A DNA stretch of 20,615 nt, taken from contig JAQVXM010000002.1 in the NCBI GenBank assembly GCA_028709185.1, positions 9,715-30,329 of the forward strand. The letters run 5' to 3'. The position numbers were made by a program, and so were the translations under genes. The notes under the pieces were generated by a model. The model had not been told where the DNA came from, made no database searches, and saw only the letters and a program-made list of their open reading frames with translations. Source of the DNA: Minisyncoccota bacterium. Its GTDB lineage: Bacteria; Patescibacteriota; Minisyncoccia; UBA6257; XYB1-36-10. The number at the start of each line of letters is the position of its first letter. The first letter of the stretch is position 1. Below, one piece after another: positions 1 through 6,946 of this stretch.

Positions 1-13
1 TTTTATTTAAACT

Positions 14-802
14 ATGATAATTTTTCTTCACGGTTCCGACTCTTACCGTCGTCAGAAAAAAGAAAAACATATTGTCTCAAAATATTTAGAAAAATTTGCC
101 GGCTTCTCTTTCAAGCGATTTGATTTTAAGGAAAAGGATAATCAAGAAGACTTTTTTTCCTTCAAATATTTTTCCGGCTCCCAGTCCCTTTTTGAAACCT
201 CCAAGCTTTGCGTCATAAAAAATCCTTTTGAATCGGACTCGCAAAAAGATTTCAAAAAAATCATTGAAGCTAATTTTAAAAACGATAATTTTATAATTAT
301 AATTTCTCACCCATCTTTACCACCTAAGTCTTTTTCTTTTCTTCTTTCTCCTTCTGTAAAATCTGAAAAAATCGACCTTTTGAAAGATGATTCTTGGAGA
401 AAATTTATTCTGGAAGAATCTCTAAATCTCAATCTCTCCTTTGACGAACCTTCTTTAAAAATCATTTCTGAAACTTTTTCCGGCGATTCTTGGGGTCTTG
501 TCTCGGAACTTGAAAAACTCTCCCTTATTCACCAGAAAATAGATGCCTCACTTTTACGAAAAATCGGCCTTTCTAAAAACTACGATTTTTTTTATCTCCT
601 TAAAAATCTTTCCGAAAAAGAAATTGGCAAACGCCTTTCCGCTCTTGAACTCCTTTTTATTCAAAAAGAAGACCCAGGGAAAATTTTAAACTCTCTCGCT
701 TACCAAAATGGCACGAAAAAATCCAAACTTGCCAAAGCCGACTTGGATGTAAAATCTGGACGTCTGGAATACGAAGAAGCCTTACTTCAACTGGTTTTAT
801 AA
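14..802 (+). CDS. holA: DNA polymerase III delta subunit, short form
   Basis: This is a probable delta subunit of the clamp loader, which opens the beta clamp and loads it onto primed DNA. The N-terminus has the family pattern of a short strand, G-S-D and a basic helix (residues 5-20), followed by the 'FSGSQSLFE..KLCVIKNP' strand-helix region (residues 53-72) and a C-terminal 'DLDVKSGRLEYEEALLQL' helix. At 262 residues it is shorter than the roughly 330 usual in the family. The deficit falls in the C-terminal collar domain: the stretch between 'ILNSLAYQ' and 'KADLDVKSGR' is only about 12 residues, where relatives have several helices. The ATG is preceded by only 13 bases of window, so promoter and ribosome site cannot be judged. 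It converges on rpsT, a neighbour of holA in many bacteria, and shares its terminator. Confidence 0.85.
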   Translation: MIIFLHGSDSYRRQKKEKHIVSKYLEKFAGFSFKRFDFKEKDNQEDFFSFKYFSGSQSLFETSKLCVIKNPFESDSQKDFKKIIEANFKNDNFIIIISHPSLPPKSFSFLLSPSVKSEKIDLLKDDSWRKFILEESLNLNLSFDEPSLKIISETFSGDSWGLVSELEKLSLIHQKIDASLLRKIGLSKNYDFFYLLKNLSEKEIGKRLSALELLFIQKEDPGKILNSLAYQNGTKKSKLAKADLDVKSGRLEYEEALLQLVL

Positions 803-804
803 TC

Positions 805-830
805 AAAAAAACAGCTTCCGCTGTTTTTTT
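805..830. terminator. Bidirectional intrinsic terminator between holA and rpsT
   Basis: A perfect 11-bp inverted repeat (A7-CAGC / GCTG-T7) encloses a TTCC loop. The A and T runs at the two ends give a U-tract in either direction, so the element can end both convergent genes. Confidence 0.9.
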
Positions 831-848
831 AACTAACAAACTAAAAGA

Positions 849-1106
849 CTAATTGACTATTTTTTTGGCTAATCTTGACTTTAATCTAGCCGCCTTGTTC
901 TTTTTTATTAAATTTATCTTAGCCGCCTTGTCTATCTTTTTATAAACCGCCGGAAGTTTGGCTTTTGCCTCGTCTCCCTTTCCTGCCACTACAATCTTTT
1001 TATATTCTTTTATCACCGCCTTTAAAGCGTCTTTTTTTATAAGATTGATAGCTCTATTCTTTTTATTTTTTTTAAAAGCCCTTTTGGCTGTACTAGTGTT
1101 TGGCAT
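849..1106 (-). CDS. rpsT: 30S ribosomal protein S20
   Basis: Small basic protein of 85 residues that binds 16S rRNA in the body of the 30S subunit. It starts MPNTSTAKRAFKKNKKNR, which resembles the usual S20 start (MANxxSAxKRxRxxxKRxxRN), continues as lysine- and alanine-rich helices, and has the expected length. It is transcribed as a single gene and ends at the terminator shared with holA. No Shine-Dalgarno sequence precedes the ATG; a -10-like box lies only a few bases upstream, so the mRNA is probably leaderless or has a leader of about 2 bases. Confidence 0.92.
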   Translation of the reverse strand: MPNTSTAKRAFKKNKKNRAINLIKKDALKAVIKEYKKIVVAGKGDEAKAKLPAVYKKIDKAAKINLIKKNKAARLKSRLAKKIVN

Positions 1107-1114
1107 ACTCGTAT

Positions 1115-1142
1115 ATAATACAGAACTTTCCTAAAAAAGCAA
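1115..1142 (-). promoter_or_regulatory. Probable rpsT promoter
   Basis: Read on the minus strand: TTGCTT (1142-1137), a 16-base spacer, and TATTAT (1120-1115). The ATG of rpsT begins 8 bases after the -10 box, so the predicted transcript begins at or within about 2 bases of the start codon. The remainder of the rpsT-UDG spacer (1143-1321) is AT-rich, and I see no gene or convincing hairpin in it. Confidence 0.55.
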
Positions 1143-1321
1143 ATATAAAAACTAGCGATTTATAGAAAATTATTTTTTACCAATATTAAACTAAAAATAT
1201 TCTACGCAATATTATTATCTCTCTCTTATTTAAAAAATCTCACAACAATAATTAAAGTAGCTGAAATCTGGTCTTTTTTCTCTTAAAACTACACTCTGGC
1301 TAATCACCGACATTTAATCCT

Positions 1322-1963
1322 CTAAATTAATTCTCTTAAAACTTTAAAATCTTCCTTTAATATTTTTATCATTGTCCGGTTATAAACCGCCACAGCTGGA
1401 TGATAAAGAGGCACTATTTTTACTATTCCATAAGGCATACTCGTTTCATAAATTTTTCCTCTCGCCTTGCTTATTGGTTCCACCATTTCAGAAAGTCCAT
1501 ATCTTTCCATAATATAAACCATCGAATATCTGCCTAAAGTTGCAATTACTTCCGGTCTTATTATTTCCACCTGTCTGTCTAAAAATGGTGCGTAAAGCTT
1601 TATTTCTTCCGGCAAAGGATCCCGATTATTTGGTGGCCTGTCTTTTACTATGTTTGTTATGTAAATTTCATCTCTTTTTATTCCAGCTGATTCTAAAAGC
1701 TCATCTAAAACTTTTCCTGCTGCCCCGCAAAAAGGCCTGCCGGTTTCTGCTTCATTTTTTCCAGGCGCTTCCCCAATAAATATAATTTTGGAAAAATGAC
1801 TTCCTTCCCCTATTACTGGTTTTACTCTAGAAATATAAAGTGGTGATTCTTTTAAATTTATTACCTCGTCTCTTATCTTTTTCATCGCTTCATATCTCTC
1901 TTGTTTTTCCCTGTCGCTTATTTCCATATCTAAAATATATCTCTCTTTTTCTTCTCTTTCCAC
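1322..1963 (-). CDS. Family 4-type uracil-DNA glycosylase lacking Fe-S cysteines
   Basis: Probable uracil-DNA glycosylase that excises uracil from DNA at the start of base-excision repair. Motif 1, GEAPGKNE, is at residues 64-71 and is followed by GRPFCGAAGKVLD (75-87). The 'NIVKDRPPNNRDPLPEE' block is at 104-120, 'ATLGRYS' at 141-147 and the C-terminal catalytic-type 'HPAVAVYN' at 188-195. Family 4 enzymes normally bind a 4Fe-4S cluster with four cysteines. Here the matching positions are Ser40, Tyr43, Asp108 and Tyr124, and the only cysteine in the protein is Cys79. The chosen start is GTG, preceded by a purine-rich AGGAGAGAGGGGGAAGAA stretch; an in-frame ATG 12 codons downstream is the alternative. 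The gene stands alone and diverges from the Clp operon. Family assignment is firm; activity and substrate are inferred. Confidence 0.85.
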   Translation of the reverse strand: MEREEKERYILDMEISDREKQERYEAMKKIRDEVINLKESPLYISRVKPVIGEGSHFSKIIFIGEAPGKNEAETGRPFCGAAGKVLDELLESAGIKRDEIYITNIVKDRPPNNRDPLPEEIKLYAPFLDRQVEIIRPEVIATLGRYSMVYIMERYGLSEMVEPISKARGKIYETSMPYGIVKIVPLYHPAVAVYNRTMIKILKEDFKVLRELI

Positions 1964-2011
1964 TTCTTCCCCCTCTCTCCTCTACCCCCATTCTCTAAAA
2001 TATAAGTCAAA

Positions 2012-2071
2012 CCAACCGGTAGTCTTGAAAAATTTTCGCGATTCGCGGTTTTTTGAAAGACTGCCGGTTGG
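2012..2071. repeat. Large intergenic stem-loop upstream of the UDG and Clp operons
   Basis: Arms 2012-2026 (CCAACCGGTAGTCTT) and 2057-2071 (AAGACTGCCGGTTGG) pair over 15 bp with one G-T pair. The 30-base loop contains a second palindrome, CGCG-ATT-CGCG, flanked by A-rich and T-rich runs that can extend the pairing. On the plus strand it ends in CTTTTATAA, terminator-like, but no plus-strand gene lies between it and the holA terminator. It sits between two divergently transcribed genes. Function is unknown: terminator of an unseen transcript, small RNA, or remnant of a palindromic repeat. Confidence 0.6.
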
Positions 2072-2116
2072 CTTTTATAATTCAAAAATGCTAACTTTTG
2101 CCTTCTTTTACACGAA

Positions 2117-2146
2117 TTAGAAATTATCAGTCACCCATTATATAAT
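2117..2146 (+). promoter_or_regulatory. Probable promoter of the membrane protein-Clp operon
   Basis: A perfect TATAAT at 2141-2146 follows a weak TTAGAA (2117-2122) after an 18-base spacer. The ATG of the first gene is at 2153, exactly seven bases past the last base of the -10 box, which is where transcription would start. The operon mRNA is therefore predicted to be leaderless. No Shine-Dalgarno sequence is present. Confidence 0.6.
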
Positions 2147-2152
2147 TATCCC

Positions 2153-2539
2153 ATGTATTTACCTGTCTTTATTATTCAATCATTTTTCCTTCGTTTCTTT
2201 CTGTTTTTTAAACATTGGTATTACGACGGCTTCTTTTTCTCTATTAGAAAAATAATTTCCATTCTGACATTTTTTGATAGCTTTTTTGCTCTCAAAATAA
2301 CCGCTTTAAACCTTTTTCAACCTCTTTTTCAAGATTACTCAATCATCGGACGTCTGATTAGCTTTCCTTTTAGAATAATTCTTCTCTTTTCTGGTTTTTT
2401 ACTCTATATTACGATTATTTCTTGTGCTATTTTTCTCTTCCTTCTTTGGTCGTCTTTTCCGCTTCTTATTATTTTAAAATCATTGGAAATTATTTTTCCA
2501 ACATTGAATATTTTAAATCTTGAAAATTATGGAATCTGA
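2153..2539 (+). CDS. Small membrane protein, first gene of the Clp-like operon
   Basis: I do not recognise the family. The 128-residue product is very rich in Phe, Ile and Leu. It has one hydrophobic stretch near the N-terminus (about residues 3-20) and a long one at about 70-112 that is large enough for two membrane passes, with a more polar middle. It overlaps the start of the Clp-like ATPase gene (by 11 bases if that gene starts at its ATG), which implies translational coupling and probably a joint role at the membrane. A membrane partner or adaptor of the ATPase is an inference from this arrangement only. The start rests on the correctly spaced -10 box seven bases upstream. Confidence 0.65.
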   Translation: MYLPVFIIQSFFLRFFLFFKHWYYDGFFFSIRKIISILTFFDSFFALKITALNLFQPLFQDYSIIGRLISFPFRIILLFSGFLLYITIISCAIFLFLLWSSFPLLIILKSLEIIFPTLNILNLENYGI

Positions 2540-5036
2540 TTTTGAAATATATTTTAAGAATTCTCGTCTCTCTATGTCTTTTTTGGAAAGAATTATTTTT
2601 CGTTCCATTTCTTATATTTTTTATAGTTTGCTTATTGCTTTTGTCGCTACTGTTTTCCTTTCCGAAATTTATTTTCTTTTTTGGCCCGCTCTCGGTTTTT
2701 TTCTTTTTCTCCTTGATCGCTATCTTCATTTAAAAAAAGCTGAAAAAAACCTTTTAAACTATAAAAATAGACTTTTAAATTCATCTCTTTTTCTCACTTC
2801 GCAATCCTTTAATATCCTTGAAACTTGTTTGGATAAATCTCTCATTTCTAAAGAAAGTTTCTCTCTTACGCTTCTTGAAAATCTGATTAAAAAATCTGAG
2901 ATATCAGATTCCCTTTCCCGTACTGAAACACCGGTAAAAAATATTCTTTCAAAAATAATCAGCTCAAAAGAAGCTGCTAAAACATCTAAAGAGGAAATTT
3001 ATCTTGATTTGGAAAAAATATGCATCTCCTCGACCGAAAACGCTCTTCGAAATAAAAATCCCTTTATAGAAATTTCCGATCTTTTTATGGGCATTCTTAC
3101 TTCTAAAAATAAAAAGATTGAAGAAATACTTTTCTTCTTTTCTCTTACTCCAGAAGACGTTAATAAAGCTATAATTTGGAACATTAATAAAAATCATCTC
3201 AGATTTTTAAAACACCTTCCTTCTTCTGTTAGCGGTTTTACTTCCCGCTCCTTTTCTAAAAAACCTCGTATTATGAACCGCGCTTGGACTGCTCGCCTTA
3301 CTCCCGTTCTTGATAAATATTCAACAGACTTAACTTCTCTTGCAAGAAATGAGTCTATTGGCCTTCTGATTGGCCACGCTAAAGAATATGACGAACTGGA
3401 AGATGTTATTTCTAAACCAGAAAAATCGAACGCTATCCTTATTGGAGAGGTTGGCTCTGGAAAATCTACTATTATTTCTCATCTCGCTTTTAAAATAACG
3501 AGAGATGAAATTGCTGAACCTCTTTTTGACCACCGTCTGGTTTCTCTTGAAATAAGCAGTTTGATTGCCGGTGCTAAAGAGGAAGAAATTCAAAAAAGAG
3601 TTGTTGATATTGTTAAAGAAATTACTGAAGCAAAAAACATTATTCTTGTTATTGAAAACATTCATAATCTATTAAAATCATCCTCTCCTGATTCAATTAG
3701 TATTGCCGACACTCTTGTTCCAGCCATTGCTTCAAGCTCTTTTTCTGTTATTGGTACCACTTTTCCGCAAGAATATAAAAAACTTATTGAAAATAACTCT
3801 GATTTTTCCAGCGCTTTTTCTCCTATAACGCTTGAAAAAATTACCGATCAAGAAGCTGCTGCTATTCTTGTTTTTGAAGGAATAATTCTTGAAAATCAAT
3901 ATAAAAACAAACTTCTTATTACCATCCCCGCTATTAATAAAGCGGTTAAAATTGCCAATCAATATTTTGGAAAAATTATGCTCCCTGAAAGTGCTTCTAA
4001 ATTGCTAAAAGAAGCTGCTGCTGATGCTTATCAAAATAGAGAAAAAGAAGTTAACGCTTCTTCTATTATTAAAATTGCTGAAAGAAAAATAAATATTCCT
4101 CTTCACGACATCTCTATTTCCGAATCGGAAAAACTTATTAATTTGGAAGAAATAATTCATAAAAAATTAATTAATCAAAAAGAAGCTGTTTCAGCTATTT
4201 CTTCCAGTCTTAGACAATATAGAAGCGGTCTTATTAACCAAGAAGGGCCTATTGCTTCTTTTCTTTTTGTCGGCCCGACTGGTGTTGGCAAAACTGAACT
4301 TTCCAAAATCATCGCCGAAATTGAATTCGGCTCTAAAAAAGAAATGATTCGTCTCGATATGTCTGAATTTCAAGACAAGCAAAGTTTTTTTCGTCTTATT
4401 GGATCACCTGATGGAAAAATTGTAGGCTCTTTAACTGAAGCTATTTCAGAAAAACCTTTTTCTCTGGTTCTTCTTGATGAATTTGAAAAATCTCACCCAG
4501 ATATTTTAAATCTCTTTCTCCAAGTTCTGGATGATGGACGTCTTACTGACAATTTCGGCCGCACTGTCAGTTTTAAAAATGCCATTATTATAGCCACTTC
4601 AAACGCCCATTCCGATTGGATAAAAGAAAAAATAGATTCCGGAAAAAAAATGGAAGATATTTCTCAAGAATTAAAGAAAAAACTAACCGCCTTTTTCAGT
4701 CCGGAACTTCTAAATCGTTTTTCTAAAATAATCGCTTTTAAAAATCTCTCTCCTGAAGATATTAAAAAAATTACTGAATTAAAACTCATTTCCCTCTTTA
4801 AAGAAATTGAGGAAAATAAATCTATCAGTATTTATTTTAAAGAAGAAATAATAAATAAAATTTCAGAACTCGGCTTTGATCCGGTTTTTGGCGCTCGCCC
4901 GCTTAACGAAGCCATTAATGATTATCTTAAAAATCCTTTGGCTGAAAAAATCTTACGAGAGGAGATAAAAAAAGGAGACAAACTTGAAGCAATTCTTAAA
5001 AATGATAAGATTGTTTTTATTTCTAAAAATCAATGA
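2529..5036 (+). CDS. Membrane-anchored Clp/Hsp100-like double AAA+ ATPase
   Basis: Relative of ClpA/B/C unfoldases. Numbering from the ATG at 2529 (a TTG three codons upstream is the alternative), it has two membrane segments (about 25-46 and 47-63) and a helical Clp N-domain-like region (about 95-220). D1 follows with Walker A GEVGSGKS (306-313), then D2 with Walker A GPTGVGKT (582-589), Walker B LLDE (Asp650-Glu651), sensor-1 Asn692, arginine finger Arg730 and sensor-2 GAR (Arg790). D2 looks competent. D1 looks degenerate: its Walker B reads VIEN (Glu376-Asn377) where relatives have an Asp-Glu pair, and the RRF arginine-finger site reads SAF. The pore tyrosine is absent in both rings (D1 GAKEEE; D2 DGKIVG, with about four residues missing compared with GYVGYEEG). 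There is no ClpB middle domain and no obvious ClpP-docking tripeptide. A ClpP-independent membrane remodelling role is an inference. Confidence 0.88.
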   Translation: MESDFEIYFKNSRLSMSFLERIIFRSISYIFYSLLIAFVATVFLSEIYFLFWPALGFFLFLLDRYLHLKKAEKNLLNYKNRLLNSSLFLTSQSFNILETCLDKSLISKESFSLTLLENLIKKSEISDSLSRTETPVKNILSKIISSKEAAKTSKEEIYLDLEKICISSTENALRNKNPFIEISDLFMGILTSKNKKIEEILFFFSLTPEDVNKAIIWNINKNHLRFLKHLPSSVSGFTSRSFSKKPRIMNRAWTARLTPVLDKYSTDLTSLARNESIGLLIGHAKEYDELEDVISKPEKSNAILIGEVGSGKSTIISHLAFKITRDEIAEPLFDHRLVSLEISSLIAGAKEEEIQKRVVDIVKEITEAKNIILVIENIHNLLKSSSPDSISIADTLVPAIASSSFSVIGTTFPQEYKKLIENNSDFSSAFSPITLEKITDQEAAAILVFEGIILENQYKNKLLITIPAINKAVKIANQYFGKIMLPESASKLLKEAAADAYQNREKEVNASSIIKIAERKINIPLHDISISESEKLINLEEIIHKKLINQKEAVSAISSSLRQYRSGLINQEGPIASFLFVGPTGVGKTELSKIIAEIEFGSKKEMIRLDMSEFQDKQSFFRLIGSPDGKIVGSLTEAISEKPFSLVLLDEFEKSHPDILNLFLQVLDDGRLTDNFGRTVSFKNAIIIATSNAHSDWIKEKIDSGKKMEDISQELKKKLTAFFSPELLNRFSKIIAFKNLSPEDIKKITELKLISLFKEIEENKSISIYFKEEIINKISELGFDPVFGARPLNEAINDYLKNPLAEKILREEIKKGDKLEAILKNDKIVFISKNQ

Positions 5037-5557
5037 AAACTCAAATATCATCAGGTATCATCATCTTCCGCCGCTCAGAAGAAGGGGTAAAATTTCTTCT
5101 TCTTTATCATGGAAATAGCTATTGGAATTTTCCTAAAGGAAAAATGGAAGAAAACGAAAGAAGTATTCAAACCGCTTTTCGCGAAGTAGAAGAAGAAACA
5201 GGTATTAAATCAATCAATCTGCATTTAATAAGAAATTTTCGCGTTTCCGAAAGATTTACTTTTAATGATCGCGAAAGTAAAGATAAAGTCTTTAAAATTG
5301 TCACTTTTTATCTTGCCGAAACCAAGCAAAAAGAAGTGAAAATTGACTCTCGCGAAGAAGGTTTTGGTTGGTTTAAATTATCCGAAGCTAAAACTGTTCT
5401 AGGTAAGCACAAAAACACCTTCGAAATTCTCAAAAAAGCCAGTCGACTTGTTAACAACTTTAATCGTCCCAAAATCTTCCATAAAAAAAATCAGTTAAAA
5501 AAACCTTTTATTAGAAAAAATCCGTTATTTCAACTCCCTCCTGATCAAAAAATATAA
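5033..5557 (+). CDS. Nudix hydrolase
   Basis: Nudix-fold pyrophosphohydrolase, which cleaves nucleoside diphosphates linked to another moiety using Mg2+. The full Nudix box is present at residues 36-58: G-x5-E-x7-REVEEETGI. The preceding 'YWNFPKGKME' resembles the diadenosine tetraphosphate hydrolase branch, but substrate cannot be fixed from sequence. The catalytic domain ends near residue 140 and is followed by a basic tail of about 35 residues rich in Lys, Arg, Asn and Pro, which might bind nucleic acid. The ATG overlaps the stop of the Clp-like gene by four bases (ATGA), so the two are translationally coupled. The alkyltransferase gene begins two bases after its stop, which suggests a nucleotide and DNA damage-control role for the distal part of the operon. 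Confidence 0.88.
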   Translation: MKTQISSGIIIFRRSEEGVKFLLLYHGNSYWNFPKGKMEENERSIQTAFREVEEETGIKSINLHLIRNFRVSERFTFNDRESKDKVFKIVTFYLAETKQKEVKIDSREEGFGWFKLSEAKTVLGKHKNTFEILKKASRLVNNFNRPKIFHKKNQLKKPFIRKNPLFQLPPDQKI

Positions 5558-5559
5558 TT

Positions 5560-5817
5560 ATGTCTCTATTTTCAAAAAAAGTTTTTTCTGTAGTTAAAAA
5601 AATTCCCAGAGGAAAAACTTTAACTTATAAAGAAGTAGCCCGTCTTGCCGGTTTTCCTCTCGCCTTCCGCGCTGTCGGCAACGTCTTAAATAAAAATATC
5701 GATCCTAAAAATATTCCTTGTCATCGCGTTATTCGTTCTGATGGAAAAATTGGCGGTTATCGTTGGGGAACAAAGAAAAAAGAGATTATCCTCTTAAAAG
5801 AAAAATCCGCTAAATAA
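5560..5817 (+). CDS. Minimal O6-alkylguanine-DNA alkyltransferase (MGMT/Ogt-like)
   Basis: Single-domain protein of 85 residues corresponding to the C-terminal helix-turn-helix and active-site domain of MGMT/Ada/Ogt. It should transfer an alkyl group from O6-alkylguanine to its own cysteine. The PCHRVI motif has the acceptor at Cys54. The DNA-binding 'GKTLTYKEVARLAG' (18-31) contains Tyr23, and the nucleotide-flipping arginine lies in 'AFRAVGNVLNKN' (Arg37). The presence of Cys rather than Trp in the PxHRV motif separates it from the inactive ATL proteins. The usual N-terminal domain is missing altogether. It starts two bases after the Nudix stop, without its own ribosome binding site, and is the last gene of the operon. 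No clear intrinsic terminator follows. Confidence 0.88.
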   Translation: MSLFSKKVFSVVKKIPRGKTLTYKEVARLAGFPLAFRAVGNVLNKNIDPKNIPCHRVIRSDGKIGGYRWGTKKKEIILLKEKSAK

Positions 5818-5904
5818 ACTTGACGGATATCTTTTCAAAATTAAAACGCGACATAATAAAGAAATCTCCTCGCTTTTTTCCCGAAATTTCTCTTCTAAAT
5901 TTTT

Positions 5905-6006
5905 TTAATATCGCTGAAAAATTTCTTTTATCTCTTTCTTGCTAAGTTCTTTAACTTTTCTGATGTTTTCAAACTGCATGTTTAAATCAAATTCAAAAAC
6001 TGGCAT
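5905..6006 (-). CDS. 33-residue mini-protein of unknown function
   Basis: A short open frame of 33 codons plus TAA, beginning MPVFEFDLNMQF and ending in a charged helix (LSKKEIKEIF). I know of no family. Its support is a strong, well spaced Shine-Dalgarno, GAAAGGAGAATATT-ATG. This is nearly identical to the ribosome site of the divergent 64-residue gene on the other side of the same intergenic region. A TTGGCA on the minus strand about 55 bases upstream could be a -35 box, but no good -10 accompanies it. The stretch between MGMT and this gene (5818-5904) holds only a weak 4-bp stem. The call rests on the ribosome site, so confidence is moderate. Confidence 0.45.
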   Translation of the reverse strand: MPVFEFDLNMQFENIRKVKELSKKEIKEIFQRY

Positions 6007-6101
6007 AATATTCTCCTTTCTTTTTTAAACTTTTACTAAAAAACTTTTTTTCTAAAATTTTGCCAACCACTACAAATAAAAACTGGTTTTAAAAATAAAT
6101 T

Positions 6102-6136
6102 TATAATAAACTATTTTTAGATCTTTAAATAAAGGA
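6102..6136 (+). promoter_or_regulatory. -10 box of the 64-residue mini-gene
   Basis: TATAAT at 6102-6107 lies in the AT-rich region between two divergent mini-genes. A recognisable -35 is not evident, although an AAAAC-TG-GTTTT inverted repeat just upstream (around 6079-6090) could be an operator. The transcript would have a leader of about 30 bases carrying the AAAGGAG site just before the ATG at 6145. Confidence 0.45.
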
Positions 6137-6144
6137 GAATTGCT

Positions 6145-6339
6145 ATGAAAAGTAAAAACGCCGCACACGAAGAAGAAATAACTCTTCCAAGTATTTTTGA
6201 AGGAGCTGAACAGTTTACGCAACAGGAAATGGATGATTTTTTTACAAGACAATATCTCGCTTGTGAAGAACCTATTAGAAAAAATGCCTTAGTGCGAGCA
6301 AAATCTTTTACTAATACGTACGATCAAGTTTTTATTTAA
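6145..6339 (+). CDS. Small hypothetical protein (64 aa)
   Basis: No family recognised. The product is soluble and starts MKSKNAAHEEEITLPSIFEG, then continues with an acidic and aromatic stretch (about 24-40, QFTQQEMDDFFTRQYLA) and a tail ending in VFI. There is no signal peptide, membrane segment or zinc motif; the single cysteine is Cys40. The gene is well delimited: an AAAGGAGAATT ribosome site seven bases before the ATG, a TATAAT box upstream and an intrinsic terminator directly after the stop. This is good evidence for an expressed single gene. It diverges from the 33-residue mini-gene. Confidence 0.65.
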   Translation: MKSKNAAHEEEITLPSIFEGAEQFTQQEMDDFFTRQYLACEEPIRKNALVRAKSFTNTYDQVFI

Positions 6340-6347
6340 TTTACAAT

Positions 6348-6379
6348 AAAACGGGACTTTAATCCCGTTTTCTTTTTTT
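6348..6379 (+). terminator. Intrinsic terminator of the 64-residue gene
   Basis: A 9-bp perfect stem, AAAACGGGA / TCCCGTTTT, with a 6-base loop, followed by C and seven T on the plus strand. Confidence 0.88.
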
Positions 6380-6413
6380 AAACTAAAACCGCCCAAAAGG
6401 GCGGTTTTAGTTT
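6380..6413. terminator. Terminator at the end of the infC-rpmI-rplT block
   Basis: A 15-bp perfect inverted repeat with a CCGCCC/GGGCGG core and a four-base loop. On the minus strand the core is followed by TTTTAGTTT, which overlaps the stem, and the rplT stop codon lies at its edge. The same palindrome can also act on the plus strand as a second barrier behind the 64-residue gene. Confidence 0.8.
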
Positions 6414-6756
6414 ATTTTACTTCTTCCACGATTTTCTTAAATGCCTCTGGATGTTTTTCTGCTATTTCTGCCAACATCTTCCTGTTTAAAGCCACATCGC
6501 TATCTTTCAATTTTTTTATAAAAACACTGTATGACATTCCATTTTCTTTTGCCGCTGCGCCTATTTTTACCTGCCATAACTTTCTAAAATCTCCCTTCCT
6601 TTCCTTTCTTCCCCTAAAAGATCTGGATAAAGCGTGCAATAAAGCTTCTTTTGCCGCTCTTTCTTTTGATTTTCTGCTCCACTTAAAACCTTTTGTAAGT
6701 TTTAAAACGCTCTTTCTTTTTTTATTAGCTGTTGTACCTCTTTTTACTCTTGGCAT
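6412..6756 (-). CDS. rplT: 50S ribosomal protein L20
   Basis: Large-subunit assembly protein that binds 23S rRNA. The start MPRVKRGTTANKKRKSVLKLTKGF matches the conserved L20 N-terminal extension, followed by the 'LHALSRSFRGRKERKGDFRKLWQVKIGAAAKENGMSYS.F' core. Its length of 114 residues is normal. It follows rpmI by nine bases in the classical infC-rpmI-rplT order. No Shine-Dalgarno is visible before the ATG, so translation probably depends on coupling with rpmI. Confidence 0.96.
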   Translation of the reverse strand: MPRVKRGTTANKKRKSVLKLTKGFKWSRKSKERAAKEALLHALSRSFRGRKERKGDFRKLWQVKIGAAAKENGMSYSVFIKKLKDSDVALNRKMLAEIAEKHPEAFKKIVEEVK

Positions 6757-6765
6757 ATTTTTAAA

Positions 6766-6942
6766 TTATCTTTTTACTCTTTTTTGTATCGCCTTCATTG
6801 AATAATTTAATCCCTCGGTTTTTCTTCTTGATTGCTTGTATTTTGAAGACTTTTTCGACCGAAAATGAGATGATCCCATCTTTCTTCTTAAAACTTTTCC
6901 CGTTTTTGTCGTTTTTATTCTGCTTTTGAATGTTTTTTTCAT
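6766..6942 (-). CDS. rpmI: 50S ribosomal protein L35
   Basis: Basic protein of 58 residues starting MKKTFKSRIKTTKTGKVLRRKMG, with the family's 'KTxKxxxKRFKxTxxGK' type start and a C-terminal 'GLNYSMKAIQKRVKR'. The ATG at 6942 is chosen because it matches the family start; a longer in-frame extension upstream would run back into infC in a different frame and has no L35-like residues. It begins four bases after the infC stop. Confidence 0.92.
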   Translation of the reverse strand: MKKTFKSRIKTTKTGKVLRRKMGSSHFRSKKSSKYKQSRRKTEGLNYSMKAIQKRVKR

Positions 6943-6946
6943 TTTT

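Noticed and set aside
5851..5880. Possible terminator after the MGMT gene
   Set aside because: Only a 4-bp GCGA/TCGC stem with an 18-base loop before a T-run; too weak to call.
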